Notes under the pieces: generated by a model | The model's input: only the letters and a program-made list of their open reading frames with translations | The model's database searches: none | What the model was told of the DNA's origin: nothing | Shown: in pieces, positions 7,086 to 14,147 of the stretch | Numbering within the stretch: the stretch's first letter is position 1 | Layout: each line of letters opens with the position of its first letter | DNA from: an uncultured Actinomycetes bacterium | GTDB taxonomy: Bacteria > Actinomycetota > Actinomycetes > Nanopelagicales > Nanopelagicaceae | Direction of reading: 5' to 3' | Length of the DNA: 14,147 bases | NCBI GenBank assembly: GCA_903921405.1 | Contig: CAIXPV010000174.1 | Span: forward strand, 1-14,147 | Translations under genes and position numbers: made by a program

Positions 7086-8657
7086 ATGAGCCGTGATCTG
7101 CATACAACTGCCGGAAAAATTGAAGATCTGCGCGCCCGTATTGAAGAGGCAGTCCATGCCGGTTCAGCACGAGCCGTAGAAAAGCAGCATGCCAAAGGCA
7201 AGCACACTGCCCGTGAGCGCATTGAAATGCTTGTCGATGAAGACTCATTCACTGAGATTGATGAGTTCGCCAGACATCGATCGACTCAGTTCGGAATGGA
7301 AAAAAACCGTCCTTACGGAGATGGTGTTGTTATTGGAACTGCAACAGTAGATGGGCGCCCCATCGCTTTGTACTCACAGGATTTCACCATTATGGGTGGA
7401 TCTCTTGGCGAAGTTCATGCGGAGAAGATTGTAAAGATTGCAGAGTTTGCTCTAAAAAGTGGAATTCCATTGATTGGCATAAACGATTCAGGTGGTGCCC
7501 GTATTCAAGAAGGAGTGGCATCGCTAGCTGGCTATGGAAAAATCTTTCGCCTCAATACCCGTTCATCGGGAGTTATTCCACAAATCTCACTGATTCTTGG
7601 GCCTTGTGCTGGAGGCTCTGCTTACTCACCTGCGCTTACAGATTTTACGGTTATGGTCAATGAAACTTCACACATGTTCATTACTGGTCCCGATGTTATC
7701 AAGACCGTTACCGGTGAAGAAGTTGGAATGGAAGAGCTCGGTGGTGCCCGTACGCACAATACGCGCACGGGAAATTCGCACTACTTGGCTGAAAGTGAAG
7801 CCGATGCGATTGATTACGTAAAGGCCTTACTCTCATATTTGCCGTCAAATAACATGGATAGTGCTCCACATTTGCCACCAACAGAGTCTCTTGAGAAAAA
7901 GGCAAGTGACATTGCCCTTGATTCACTTATTCCAGATAGTCCAAATCAGCCCTATGACATGAAGGTGCTTATTCAAGCATTAGTTGATGAAGGTGAGTTT
8001 CTTGAAGTTCACGCCCTATACGCGCCAAACATTGTTGTCGGTTTCGCGCGCATCGAAGGCGAATCAATTGGAATCATTGCCAACCAACCGTCCCAACTTG
8101 CAGGGACTTTAGATATTAATTCAAGTGAAAAAGCCGCACGTTTCTTGCGCTTTTGCGATGCATTCAATATTCCTATTTTGACGTTAGTAGATGTCCCAGG
8201 CTTCTTGCCGGGCACCGAGCAAGAATGGGATGGAATCATTCGCCGTGGAGCAAAGCTCCTGTATGCCTATGCTGAAGCTTCAGTACCTCTGGTTACATTG
8301 ATTACGCGAAAGGCATACGGCGGTGCCTTCATCGTGATGGGTTCAAAGTATCTTGGCAGCGATATTAACTTTGCCTGGCCAAGTGCCGAGATCGCAGTCA
8401 TGGGCGCACAGGGTGCGGTAAATATTCTCTATCGCAAAGAGTTAGCAGATGCTAAAGATCCTGGTGCTAAAAGAGCTGAACTCGTCGATGAATACAACGA
8501 ATCACTAGCCAATCCATATCTTGCGGCAGAGCGCGGAACTATCGATACTGTTATTGAACCAAGCCAATCACGTGCCTATATTACAAAGGCTTTTAGAACA
8601 CTCAAGACTAAGCGTGACACTCTCCCTGCTCGTAAACATGGAAATATTCCTCTGTAA
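7086..8657 (+). CDS. Acyl-CoA carboxylase beta subunit (carboxyltransferase)
   Basis: This subunit transfers the carboxyl group from carboxybiotin to a short-chain acyl-CoA (acetyl- or propionyl-CoA), giving malonyl- or methylmalonyl-CoA. The 523-residue length is typical of the PccB/AccB/AccD5 family. After an N-terminal helical region with KGKHTARERIEMLVDEDSF (37-55), the N-terminal crotonase-like half carries DFTIMGGSLGE (99-109), INDSGGARIQEG (132-143) and LGPCAGGSAYSPAL (171-184). The C-terminal half carries LAGTLDINSSEKAARFLRFCDAF (338-360), DVPGFLPGTEQE (369-380), RKAYGGAFIVMGSK (408-421) and WPSAEIAVMGAQGAVNIL (431-448). Both oxyanion regions look intact. Residue 416, in GGAFIVMGS, is Ile; this is the position reported to set acyl-CoA preference in Streptomyces coelicolor PccB (Asp) and AccB (Ile). 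The start at ATG 7086 leaves about 30 bases to birA. The stop overlaps the epsilon subunit start by one base (TAATG). Confidence 0.95.
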   Translation: MSRDLHTTAGKIEDLRARIEEAVHAGSARAVEKQHAKGKHTARERIEMLVDEDSFTEIDEFARHRSTQFGMEKNRPYGDGVVIGTATVDGRPIALYSQDFTIMGGSLGEVHAEKIVKIAEFALKSGIPLIGINDSGGARIQEGVASLAGYGKIFRLNTRSSGVIPQISLILGPCAGGSAYSPALTDFTVMVNETSHMFITGPDVIKTVTGEEVGMEELGGARTHNTRTGNSHYLAESEADAIDYVKALLSYLPSNNMDSAPHLPPTESLEKKASDIALDSLIPDSPNQPYDMKVLIQALVDEGEFLEVHALYAPNIVVGFARIEGESIGIIANQPSQLAGTLDINSSEKAARFLRFCDAFNIPILTLVDVPGFLPGTEQEWDGIIRRGAKLLYAYAEASVPLVTLITRKAYGGAFIVMGSKYLGSDINFAWPSAEIAVMGAQGAVNILYRKELADAKDPGAKRAELVDEYNESLANPYLAAERGTIDTVIEPSQSRAYITKAFRTLKTKRDTLPARKHGNIPL

Positions 8658-8839
8658 TGACATTTGCAATCACACATGGAGACCCGACCCCGGAAGAGCG
8701 GGCGGCAATTGAAACCATGATGGCCAACCATAAGCGTGAAGAGCTAGAACCAGTAATAAAGCGCAGCGTGTATGGCCGCCCTCAACTTCGCCAACCGCTG
8801 CCACATCAAATAACTTTCGGCGCAAGAGCGCGTTCATAG
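8657..8839 (+). CDS. Acyl-CoA carboxylase epsilon subunit
   Basis: This is a 60-residue protein in the position of actinobacterial AccE/PccE, the small epsilon subunit that stabilises and stimulates the alpha-beta complex. Sequence support is modest, as is normal for this short, fast-changing family. An N-terminal DPTPEERAAIETMM helix (9-22) resembles the usual NPTPEELAAL opening, and a C-terminal basic stretch RPQLRQPLPHQITFGARARS (41-60) resembles the Arg/Pro/Trp-rich tail. The middle is charged and helical in character. It overlaps the beta subunit stop by one base and is followed by maf after 4 bases. The assignment rests largely on this conserved gene order. Confidence 0.85.
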   Translation: MTFAITHGDPTPEERAAIETMMANHKREELEPVIKRSVYGRPQLRQPLPHQITFGARARS

Positions 8840-8843
8840 ATAA

Positions 8844-9446
8844 ATGCCAAGAATCATCCTTGCTTCTGCATCGTCGTCGCGTCGCCGATTGCTTGAATCT
8901 GCCGGTTTATCTATTTCGGTGATGGTAAGTCATGTAGATGAAGAAACTGATTTTTTCAACGCCCTGTCCCCCTCTGACATGGTGATTGCGCTGGCTATCA
9001 CTAAAGCGCATACAGTTCGTGAACAGATAGATTTTCCGGCCATAATAATTGGATGCGATTCCACATTTGAATTTGAGGGTCAATCACTTGGAAAGCCGGG
9101 AACTCCAGAGATTGCCGTAGAAAGAGCAAAGCGCGTGCAAGGAAACTCTGGACTCCTGCACACTGGCCACTGTGTAATCGATACTGTAAAAGATCGCGAG
9201 ATTTCAAGCATCGTCACCACAAAAGTTAGTTTTGATTCGATGAGCGATGATGAAATCAATGATTATGTAGCTAGTGGTGAGCCTCTGCATGTTGCTGGTG
9301 GTTTTACTCTCGATGGTTTTAGTTCACCTTTTATCCCAAATATTGAAGGTGACTACACAAATGTTGTCGGTATTTCAATGCCATTTATACGCAAAGCGAT
9401 GGCCCAACTTGGTTATTCGTGGCCAGAGGTTAAGGTGATGCAATGA
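8844..9446 (+). CDS. maf: Maf family nucleoside triphosphate pyrophosphatase
   Basis: Maf proteins hydrolyse non-canonical or canonical dNTP/NTP to the monophosphate and are thought to clean the nucleotide pool or affect septation. The 200-residue product shows the N-terminal phosphate loop region IILASASSSRRRLLESAG (4-21), VSHVDEE (28-34), the acidic catalytic segment IIGCDSTFEFEGQSLGKP (68-85, Asp72), HTGHC (106-110) and YVASGEPLHVAGGFTLDGFSSPFI (about 137-160). The GCDS and SGLLHTGH wording is typical of actinobacterial Maf proteins. Whether it prefers dTTP/UTP or m7GTP cannot be settled from sequence. It sits between epsilon and alpha carboxylase genes, the usual arrangement in actinobacteria. 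Its stop overlaps the next start (ATGA). There is no apparent ribosome-binding site before its ATG, which follows the epsilon stop by four bases. Confidence 0.93.
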   Translation: MPRIILASASSSRRRLLESAGLSISVMVSHVDEETDFFNALSPSDMVIALAITKAHTVREQIDFPAIIIGCDSTFEFEGQSLGKPGTPEIAVERAKRVQGNSGLLHTGHCVIDTVKDREISSIVTTKVSFDSMSDDEINDYVASGEPLHVAGGFTLDGFSSPFIPNIEGDYTNVVGISMPFIRKAMAQLGYSWPEVKVMQ

Positions 9447-11161
9447 AGCGCGTTCTTATAGCAAATCGAGGCGAGATCGCAGTACGCGTTATTCGCGCTT
9501 GCAAAGACCATGGCTTGGAATCTGTTGCCGTATATTCAGATGAAGATCGCGATGCAATCCATACCAGAATGGCGGATACAGCTTTCTCGCTACATGGCAC
9601 TACTGCAACACAAACTTATTTGAACATTGAAAAATTGATTGCAGCGGCGAAGCAAGCTGGTGCAGATGCAGTCCACCCTGGATATGGTTTCTTATCTGAA
9701 AATGCAAACTTTGCCCAAGCCGTTATTGATGCGGGTTTAACGTGGATAGGTCCCCCACCAGCTGCAATCCGCGCATTAGGAGATAAAGTTTCAGCGAGAA
9801 AAATCGCCTCTAAGGCAGGGGCGCCATTGGTTGCTGGAACTAAAGATCCAGTTGCAGGCCATGCCGAAGTAACTGCCTTTGCTAAAGAGCATGGTCTACC
9901 TGTTGCGATCAAAGCTGCGCACGGCGGCGGAGGGCGTGGGCTAAAAGTTGCACGCACGATGGAGGAGATTCCAGAGCTCTTCGACTCTGCAGTCCGTGAG
10001 GCGATTTCAGGGTTCGGACGTGGAGAGTGTTTTGTTGAACGTTATTTAGATAAACCTCGACATGTTGAAACTCAAGTACTAGTCGATATGCATGGACATG
10101 CAGTTGTAGTAAGTACTCGTGATTGTTCACTGCAGCGTCGTCATCAAAAATTAGTTGAAGAAGCTCCTGCACCATTTTTGACAGATGCTCAAAATGAAGA
10201 GCTCTACCGTTCTAGCAAAGCAATCATGAAAGAGGCTGGCTACATTGGTGCTGGAACCTGCGAGTTTCTTGTTGGCGCCGATGGAACTATCTCTTTTCTA
10301 GAAGTAAACACTCGTTTGCAAGTGGAACACCCAGTCAGTGAAGAAGTAACTGGCATAGATCTAGTTCGCGAACAGTTTCGTATCGCTATGGGTGAAGCCC
10401 TGGGCTTTGATGACCCAGTAATCCGTGGCCATTCAATTGAGTTTCGTATTAATGGAGAAGATCCGGGTAGATCTTTTCTTCCCGCACCGGGGCGTATTAC
10501 TGAGTGGGCGATTCCAACCGGCCCAGGTGTTCGCGTAGATGCCGGCTTTAAAAATGGTGACACAATCGGCGGAAACTTTGATTCACTGCTTGCAAAATTA
10601 ATCGTCACTGGCGCCACGCGCGAACAGGCTATTGAGCGCGCTCGACGCGCACTTGCTGAGTTTACTGTTGGCGGACTTGCAACCGCTCTGCCTTTTCACC
10701 GCGCAATTGTTGAAGATCCTGCGTACACACACAATTTTACAATCTATACGAGCTATATTGAGAATGAATTTGTCAATGAAATACCTGCGTTTATGGCCAC
10801 TGCGGCACCTTTGCAATCACATATGGCGCCCGAGCATTTAATTACTGAAGTCAATGGAAAGCGTTTTGAGATTTTGGTTCATGCCCCTAAGCCCCTTGTG
10901 AAGCGACATCGCGCCAAGGCTGGAATGACAGGTGCCTCTAACTCTGCTGGATTAACAAGTCCTATGCAAGGAACCGTCGTAAAGATTGCAGTTGAAGAAG
11001 GTGCGCACGTTGAAGTTGGAGATTTAGTTATTGTTCTTGAAGCGATGAAGATGGAGCAGCCTCTGATGGCCCATAAGTCAGGAATCGTCAGTAATCTCAC
11101 TGCAGTAATTGGTGCCACGGTTTCAAGTGGAACCACACTGTGTGACATTATTGAGGGATGA
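9443..11161 (+). CDS. Acyl-CoA carboxylase alpha subunit (biotin carboxylase-BCCP fusion)
   Basis: This subunit carboxylates its own biotin using ATP and bicarbonate and presents carboxybiotin to the beta subunit. In 572 residues it has the biotin carboxylase N-domain (KRVLIANRGEIAVRVIRAC, 2-20; HPGYGFLSENANFA, 78-91) and an ATP-grasp domain with the Gly-rich loop AAHGGGGRGLKVA (158-170), STRDCSLQRRHQKLVEEAP (224-242) and the catalytic/metal segment FLEVNTRLQVEHPVSE (285-300). The biotin carboxylase C-domain follows, then a linker and a C-terminal biotinyl domain (about 505-572). The biotinylation site is EAMKMEQPL, with the modified Lys at residue 536 (codon 11048-11050). The short length without extra C-terminal domains fits actinobacterial AccA/AccA3-type subunits. 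ATG 9443 has AAGG seven bases upstream and overlaps the maf stop (ATGA). The stop overlaps the next gene by four bases. Confidence 0.95.
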   Translation: MKRVLIANRGEIAVRVIRACKDHGLESVAVYSDEDRDAIHTRMADTAFSLHGTTATQTYLNIEKLIAAAKQAGADAVHPGYGFLSENANFAQAVIDAGLTWIGPPPAAIRALGDKVSARKIASKAGAPLVAGTKDPVAGHAEVTAFAKEHGLPVAIKAAHGGGGRGLKVARTMEEIPELFDSAVREAISGFGRGECFVERYLDKPRHVETQVLVDMHGHAVVVSTRDCSLQRRHQKLVEEAPAPFLTDAQNEELYRSSKAIMKEAGYIGAGTCEFLVGADGTISFLEVNTRLQVEHPVSEEVTGIDLVREQFRIAMGEALGFDDPVIRGHSIEFRINGEDPGRSFLPAPGRITEWAIPTGPGVRVDAGFKNGDTIGGNFDSLLAKLIVTGATREQAIERARRALAEFTVGGLATALPFHRAIVEDPAYTHNFTIYTSYIENEFVNEIPAFMATAAPLQSHMAPEHLITEVNGKRFEILVHAPKPLVKRHRAKAGMTGASNSAGLTSPMQGTVVKIAVEEGAHVEVGDLVIVLEAMKMEQPLMAHKSGIVSNLTAVIGATVSSGTTLCDIIEG

Positions 11162-11982
11162 GCCAACTCCTTTATACAGATCCACTAGCTGCTGCCGAAA
11201 TAGCTGCTGCCGAAATAGCCGATCGCACCGGGGTTGCCTCCCACGATGTTGCATTAGTAATGGGATCAGGCTGGGTAAGTGCAGTTGATGCACTTGGTAC
11301 ACCAGCATATGAATGTAACGCCGAAGAGCTCACTGGATTCTTGCCACCGACCGTTGTTGGACACTCTGGAAAAGTTCGCTCCTACGTTATTGAGGCCGAA
11401 GGCAAGAAGTTGCGTGCCCTTGTCTTTCTAGGACGCACTCACTTATACGAGGGTAAAGGCGTAGAACCCGTAGTACATAGCGTTCGAGTTGCAGTTAAAG
11501 CCGGTGCCAAAGTTGTGATCCTTACAAATGCATGCGGTGGAATAAATACCGCCTACACAGTTGGACAGCCCGTCTTAATCCGCGACCATATTTCTCTCAC
11601 TGCAGTTTCACCATTGTCGGGTGCAACTTTTGTTGACTTAACTGATTTATATAGTAAGCGAATCCGCGCAATCGTTAAGCAGGAAGATACATCCCTTGAA
11701 GAAGGCGTCTACGTTCATTGGCGCGGGCCAACGTATGAGACTCCAGCCGAGATTGTGATGATGCGAACAATGGGCGCAGATTTGGTGGGAATGTCCACAG
11801 TCCCCGAGGCAATTGCAGCACATGCACTTGGCGCTGAAGTTCTGGGAATTTCATTAGTTACAAATGCTGCGGCAGGAGTTACCGGTGAAAAACTCAATCA
11901 TGAAGAGGTGATCGCGGCTGGAAAAGCCGCCGCAGATCGTATGGGCGCCCTTCTCAAAGCGGTCATTCCAAAGTTATTCTAA
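11158..11982 (+). CDS. Purine-nucleoside phosphorylase, trimeric type
   Basis: It phosphorolyses purine ribo- and deoxyribonucleosides to free base and (deoxy)ribose-1-phosphate in salvage. The 274-residue product matches the trimeric PNP family (human PNP, mycobacterial PNP): LVMGSGWVSAV (33-43), VVGHSGKV (66-73), FLGRTHLYEGKG (90-101, phosphate/ribose-contacting His95), LTNACGGIN (122-130), GPTYETPAE (190-198, base-binding Glu194), VGMSTVPEAIAA (210-221, Met212) and LVTNAAAGV (233-241, Asn236). The Glu/Asn pair marks preference for 6-oxopurines (guanosine, inosine) over adenosine. The start overlaps the alpha subunit stop (ATGA). Near the N-terminus an AAAEI repeat comes from a 15-base tandem duplication. 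The phosphosugar mutase follows after 4 bases and deoC after that, giving a nucleoside-catabolism set. Confidence 0.94.
   Translation: MSQLLYTDPLAAAEIAAAEIADRTGVASHDVALVMGSGWVSAVDALGTPAYECNAEELTGFLPPTVVGHSGKVRSYVIEAEGKKLRALVFLGRTHLYEGKGVEPVVHSVRVAVKAGAKVVILTNACGGINTAYTVGQPVLIRDHISLTAVSPLSGATFVDLTDLYSKRIRAIVKQEDTSLEEGVYVHWRGPTYETPAEIVMMRTMGADLVGMSTVPEAIAAHALGAEVLGISLVTNAAAGVTGEKLNHEEVIAAGKAAADRMGALLKAVIPKLF
11186..11219 (+). repeat. 15-base in-frame tandem duplication in the PNP gene
   Basis: TAGCTGCTGCCGAAA at 11186-11200 is followed directly by an identical copy at 11201-11215, and then TAGC begins a third. The unit is a multiple of three and gives two copies of AAAEI (residues 11-20) in an N-terminal helical region outside the catalytic motifs. 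Exact identity, including third codon positions, suggests a recent slippage event. Confidence 0.9.
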
Positions 11983-11986
11983 GGAC

Positions 11987-13597
11987 ATGGATCTACGCAC
12001 TGAAGCCCAAGAATGGATTACCGATGATCCGGATCCACAAACGGCTGCCCAAGTTCAGGCTTGGTTAGATACCAATAACGAGGAAGAACTTAAACGCTCC
12101 TTTGCCGGTTTTCTGCAGTTTGGTACCGCTGGCTTGCGTGGACCCGTGCGCCCAGGACCATCGGGAATGAACCGTGCAGTTGTAGGTAGAACTGCAGCAG
12201 GAATTGTCGCCTACATGCGAGAGCGCAACTTAACCTCGGTTGTAATTGGTCGAGATGCTAGATATGGCTCAGAAGATTTCACTTGTGAAACTGCCGAAAT
12301 CATGAGCGGTGCAGGCATGCAGGTTTTTGTATTACCGCGCCCACTACCGACGCCGGTTTTAGCTTTTGCAACAAATGAATTGAAGTGCGATGTCGGAATT
12401 ATGGTGACAGCTAGCCATAATCCCCCACAAGATAATGGCTATAAAGTCTATTTAGGTGGAACCGTTGATGGAATTCACTACCGCGGCTCGCAAATTATTT
12501 CACCTACAGATGAATCGATTGCTGCAAAGATCGCAGCAATTACCTCACTTGCCGCCCAACCTCGTGGCACTGAGTGGACTGTTCTTGATGAAGATGTAAT
12601 CGATAAGTACATCGCAGTAACAGCGGCAATTGCTACTGTTCCTGCAAATCTTAAGATTGTTTACACGGCGATGCACGGAGTTGGCACCGAGACTTTACTG
12701 CGCGTATTTCATAAAGCTGGCTTTCAATCCCCAATCTTGGTTGATGCACAAGCACAACCAGATCCAGATTTTCCTACCGTCGCCTTTCCAAATCCTGAAG
12801 AGCCTGGCGCAATTGATTTAGCTCTAGAAACTGCGCGCACTTTTGATGCTGACTTGGTGATTGCCAATGACCCTGATGCAGATCGTTGCGCAGCGGCAAT
12901 TAAAGATCCAATAAAAGGCTGGCGAATGCTGCGAGGCGATGAGCTTGGAGTAATTCTGGGTGAATCTATTGCCAGAACAGCTTCGCAGGGTATCTTCGCT
13001 AACTCAATAGTTTCATCCTCAATATTGAGCAAGATTGCTAAGTTCTACAACCTTGAATTCAAAGAAACATTGACTGGTTTTAAGTGGTTAGCAAAAATCC
13101 CTGGACTTACTTTTGGATATGAAGAAGCGCTCGGTTACTGTGTTGACTCAATAACGGTTAATGATAAAGATGGAATTTCTGCTGCAATCAAATTGGCGCA
13201 GATCGCAACTGATTTAGCAGCCGAAGGCAAAACTCTTCAAGACTTACTTGATGAAGTGTGGGAACGCCATGGCTTTCACGCAACCGAACAGATCTCTATT
13301 CGCCTTACTGATCTATCAAAGGTCGGCGTCATATTGGGTAGATTGCGTTCTAATCCGCCCGCTTCAATTGCCGGGCGCGCTGTAGTATCAATCGATGATC
13401 TTGCTCGACCTAAAGATGGCTTACCTCCTACAGATGGCATCCGTCTGTGGCTTGAGGGCGCAGTTCGAATCATCATTCGCCCCAGTGGAACTGAAGCAAA
13501 AATGAAGTGTTACGTTGAAGCGATTGAAAAGGATTCGCCAACGGCACAAAATGTGTTGGATCAACTACGAGCACCATTAAAGGAATTACTCTCGTGA
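11987..13597 (+). CDS. Alpha-D-phosphohexomutase family enzyme, PGM2-like (phosphoglucomutase/phosphopentomutase)
   Basis: These enzymes move phosphate between C1 and C6 (or C1 and C5 for pentoses) through a phosphoserine. The 536 residues include FGTAGLRGPVRPGPSGMN (45-62), the phosphoserine loop VTASHNPPQDNGYKVY (140-155, Ser143), the metal loop NDPDADR (294-300), RGDELG (316-321), the sugar-recognition loop TFGYEEALGYCVD (375-387) and the phosphate-binding loop RPSGTEAKMK (498-507). All four active-site loops are intact. The FGTAGLRG opening and GYEEALGY loop fit the PGM2/PgcA-like branch rather than short PMM/PGM or GlmM enzymes. That branch includes both phosphoglucomutases and phosphopentomutases, so motifs alone do not settle the substrate. 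Position between PNP and deoC favours (deoxy)ribose-1-phosphate; UDP-glucose supply for polysaccharide synthesis is the alternative. The stop overlaps the deoC GTG (GTGA). Confidence 0.92.
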   Translation: MDLRTEAQEWITDDPDPQTAAQVQAWLDTNNEEELKRSFAGFLQFGTAGLRGPVRPGPSGMNRAVVGRTAAGIVAYMRERNLTSVVIGRDARYGSEDFTCETAEIMSGAGMQVFVLPRPLPTPVLAFATNELKCDVGIMVTASHNPPQDNGYKVYLGGTVDGIHYRGSQIISPTDESIAAKIAAITSLAAQPRGTEWTVLDEDVIDKYIAVTAAIATVPANLKIVYTAMHGVGTETLLRVFHKAGFQSPILVDAQAQPDPDFPTVAFPNPEEPGAIDLALETARTFDADLVIANDPDADRCAAAIKDPIKGWRMLRGDELGVILGESIARTASQGIFANSIVSSSILSKIAKFYNLEFKETLTGFKWLAKIPGLTFGYEEALGYCVDSITVNDKDGISAAIKLAQIATDLAAEGKTLQDLLDEVWERHGFHATEQISIRLTDLSKVGVILGRLRSNPPASIAGRAVVSIDDLARPKDGLPPTDGIRLWLEGAVRIIIRPSGTEAKMKCYVEAIEKDSPTAQNVLDQLRAPLKELLS

Positions 13598-14147
13598 GTT
13601 TTTATGGATTAGTAGATGGAAGCGATGCTTCGTTGAAGCGCTATTTGGGTGCGCTATCCGGCGTTGACCAAGTTGGGGCCGATGCGCGTGCAGCCATGCT
13701 AGCTACGCGAAGTATTAAAACCACATCAAAGCGTTGGGCCATCGATACCGCTATCTCGATGGTTGATTTAACTACTTTAGAAGGTGCCGATACCGTCGGT
13801 AAAGTACAGGCGTTATGCACCAAAGCTGTCCGTCCGGATCCCACAGATTCAACGGTTCCAAGCGTCGGTGCAGTCTGTGTTTACAATGACATGGTTGCAA
13901 CTGCCCGCACACACTTAGATTTAATCGGTGGTCAGCACGTTGGCGTTGCCGCAGTATCTACTGCCTTTCCATCTGGACGTGCATCAATGCCAGTAAAAAT
14001 CCGCGATACTCACGATGCCCTCGATGCTGGTGCATCAGAAATCGATATGGTGATTGATCGCGGTGCGTTTCTTAGCGGTCATTACATCGATGTCTTTAAC
14101 GAGATTGTTACCATTAAAGAGTTGTGTGGAACCCGTGCACATTTAAA
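13594..14147 (+). CDS. deoC: Deoxyribose-phosphate aldolase, 3' end off window
   Basis: DeoC cleaves 2-deoxyribose-5-phosphate to glyceraldehyde-3-phosphate and acetaldehyde through a Schiff base. The frame from GTG 13594 is open for 184 codons to the right edge. Visible features are ISMVDLTTLEGADT (54-67), GAVCVYNDMV (92-101), GVAAVSTAFPSGRA (117-130) and GASEIDMVIDRGAFLSGHYIDVFNEI (146-171). Asp151 aligns with the conserved acid of the EVDVV-type motif. The long N-terminal extension before MVDLT and the wording after it resemble the long DERA branch (about 300-330 residues) rather than the roughly 220-260-residue bacterial form. The Schiff-base lysine would lie beyond the window. GTG 13594 is nine bases after AAGGA and overlaps the mutase stop by four bases, supporting this start and coupling with the mutase. 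Confidence 0.94.
   Translation, partial: MSFYGLVDGSDASLKRYLGALSGVDQVGADARAAMLATRSIKTTSKRWAIDTAISMVDLTTLEGADTVGKVQALCTKAVRPDPTDSTVPSVGAVCVYNDMVATARTHLDLIGGQHVGVAAVSTAFPSGRASMPVKIRDTHDALDAGASEIDMVIDRGAFLSGHYIDVFNEIVTIKELCGTRAHL

Noticed and set aside
7056..7157. N-terminal extension of birA to 7157
   Set aside because: It would overlap the divergent carboxylase start by 72 bases, and the extra residues match nothing expected before the ligase fold.
9616..10617. Minus-strand open frames (9616-9957, 9909-10175, 10240-10617) under the alpha subunit gene
   Set aside because: They are antisense shadows of conserved biotin carboxylase coding sequence with low-complexity Ala/Pro/Arg products and no motifs.
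1..14147. CRISPR array, tRNA/rRNA genes, insertion sequences, phage or defence genes
   Set aside because: No spaced direct repeats, tRNA-like cloverleaf, transposase or nuclease motifs were seen; all space is filled by housekeeping genes with uniform style, with no sign of recent transfer.

Overview
The window looks like chromosomal housekeeping DNA from a low-to-moderate GC actinobacterium with a streamlined genome, such as the freshwater acI / Nanopelagicales type. This rests on three things. The acyl-CoA carboxylase is split the actinobacterial way (beta subunit, tiny epsilon subunit, Maf, then a biotin carboxylase-BCCP fusion). The Maf, BirA and LCP proteins look actinobacterial. Coding density is extreme: almost every junction is a 1-8 base overlap or a gap of a few bases. 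The taxon is an inference from gene style, not from a marker gene. No tRNA, rRNA, CRISPR array, insertion sequence or phage gene was seen, and no stretch over about 40 bases lacks a gene.

Layout: four blocks of alternating strand. (1) Bases 2-1830, minus: an ExoA-like family 2 glycosyltransferase, then a polysaccharide ABC-transporter permease that leaves the left edge. (2) 1867-4696, plus: an LCP cell-wall ligase, UDP-glucose 6-dehydrogenase and a small CoA-binding protein. Blocks 1 and 2 together form the edge of a surface-polysaccharide locus: sugar-nucleotide supply, glycosyl transfer, export and attachment to the wall. (3) 4693-7055, minus: birA, purK and purE, read in that order; the purine pair carries out the two-step carboxylation of AIR. 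(4) 7086-14147, plus: seven genes packed end to end, accD-like beta, epsilon, maf, accA-like alpha, purine nucleoside phosphorylase, a PGM2-like phosphosugar mutase and deoC (cut by the right edge).

Functional links: BirA is divergent from the acyl-CoA carboxylase operon and would biotinylate the alpha subunit encoded there (MKM lysine at residue 536). The last three genes form a plausible salvage route: a purine (deoxy)nucleoside gives a base and (deoxy)ribose-1-phosphate, the mutase makes the 5-phosphate, and DeoC splits deoxyribose-5-phosphate into glyceraldehyde-3-phosphate and acetaldehyde. That acetaldehyde could become acetyl-CoA, the possible substrate of the carboxylase upstream.

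I found no convincing previously undescribed system. The best second-look items are the carboxylase specificity residue (Ile where propionyl-specific PccB has Asp), the likely phosphopentomutase role of the mutase, a perfect 23-base hairpin inside purK, a 15-base in-frame duplication in the phosphorylase gene, and stop-codon overlap between convergent genes.
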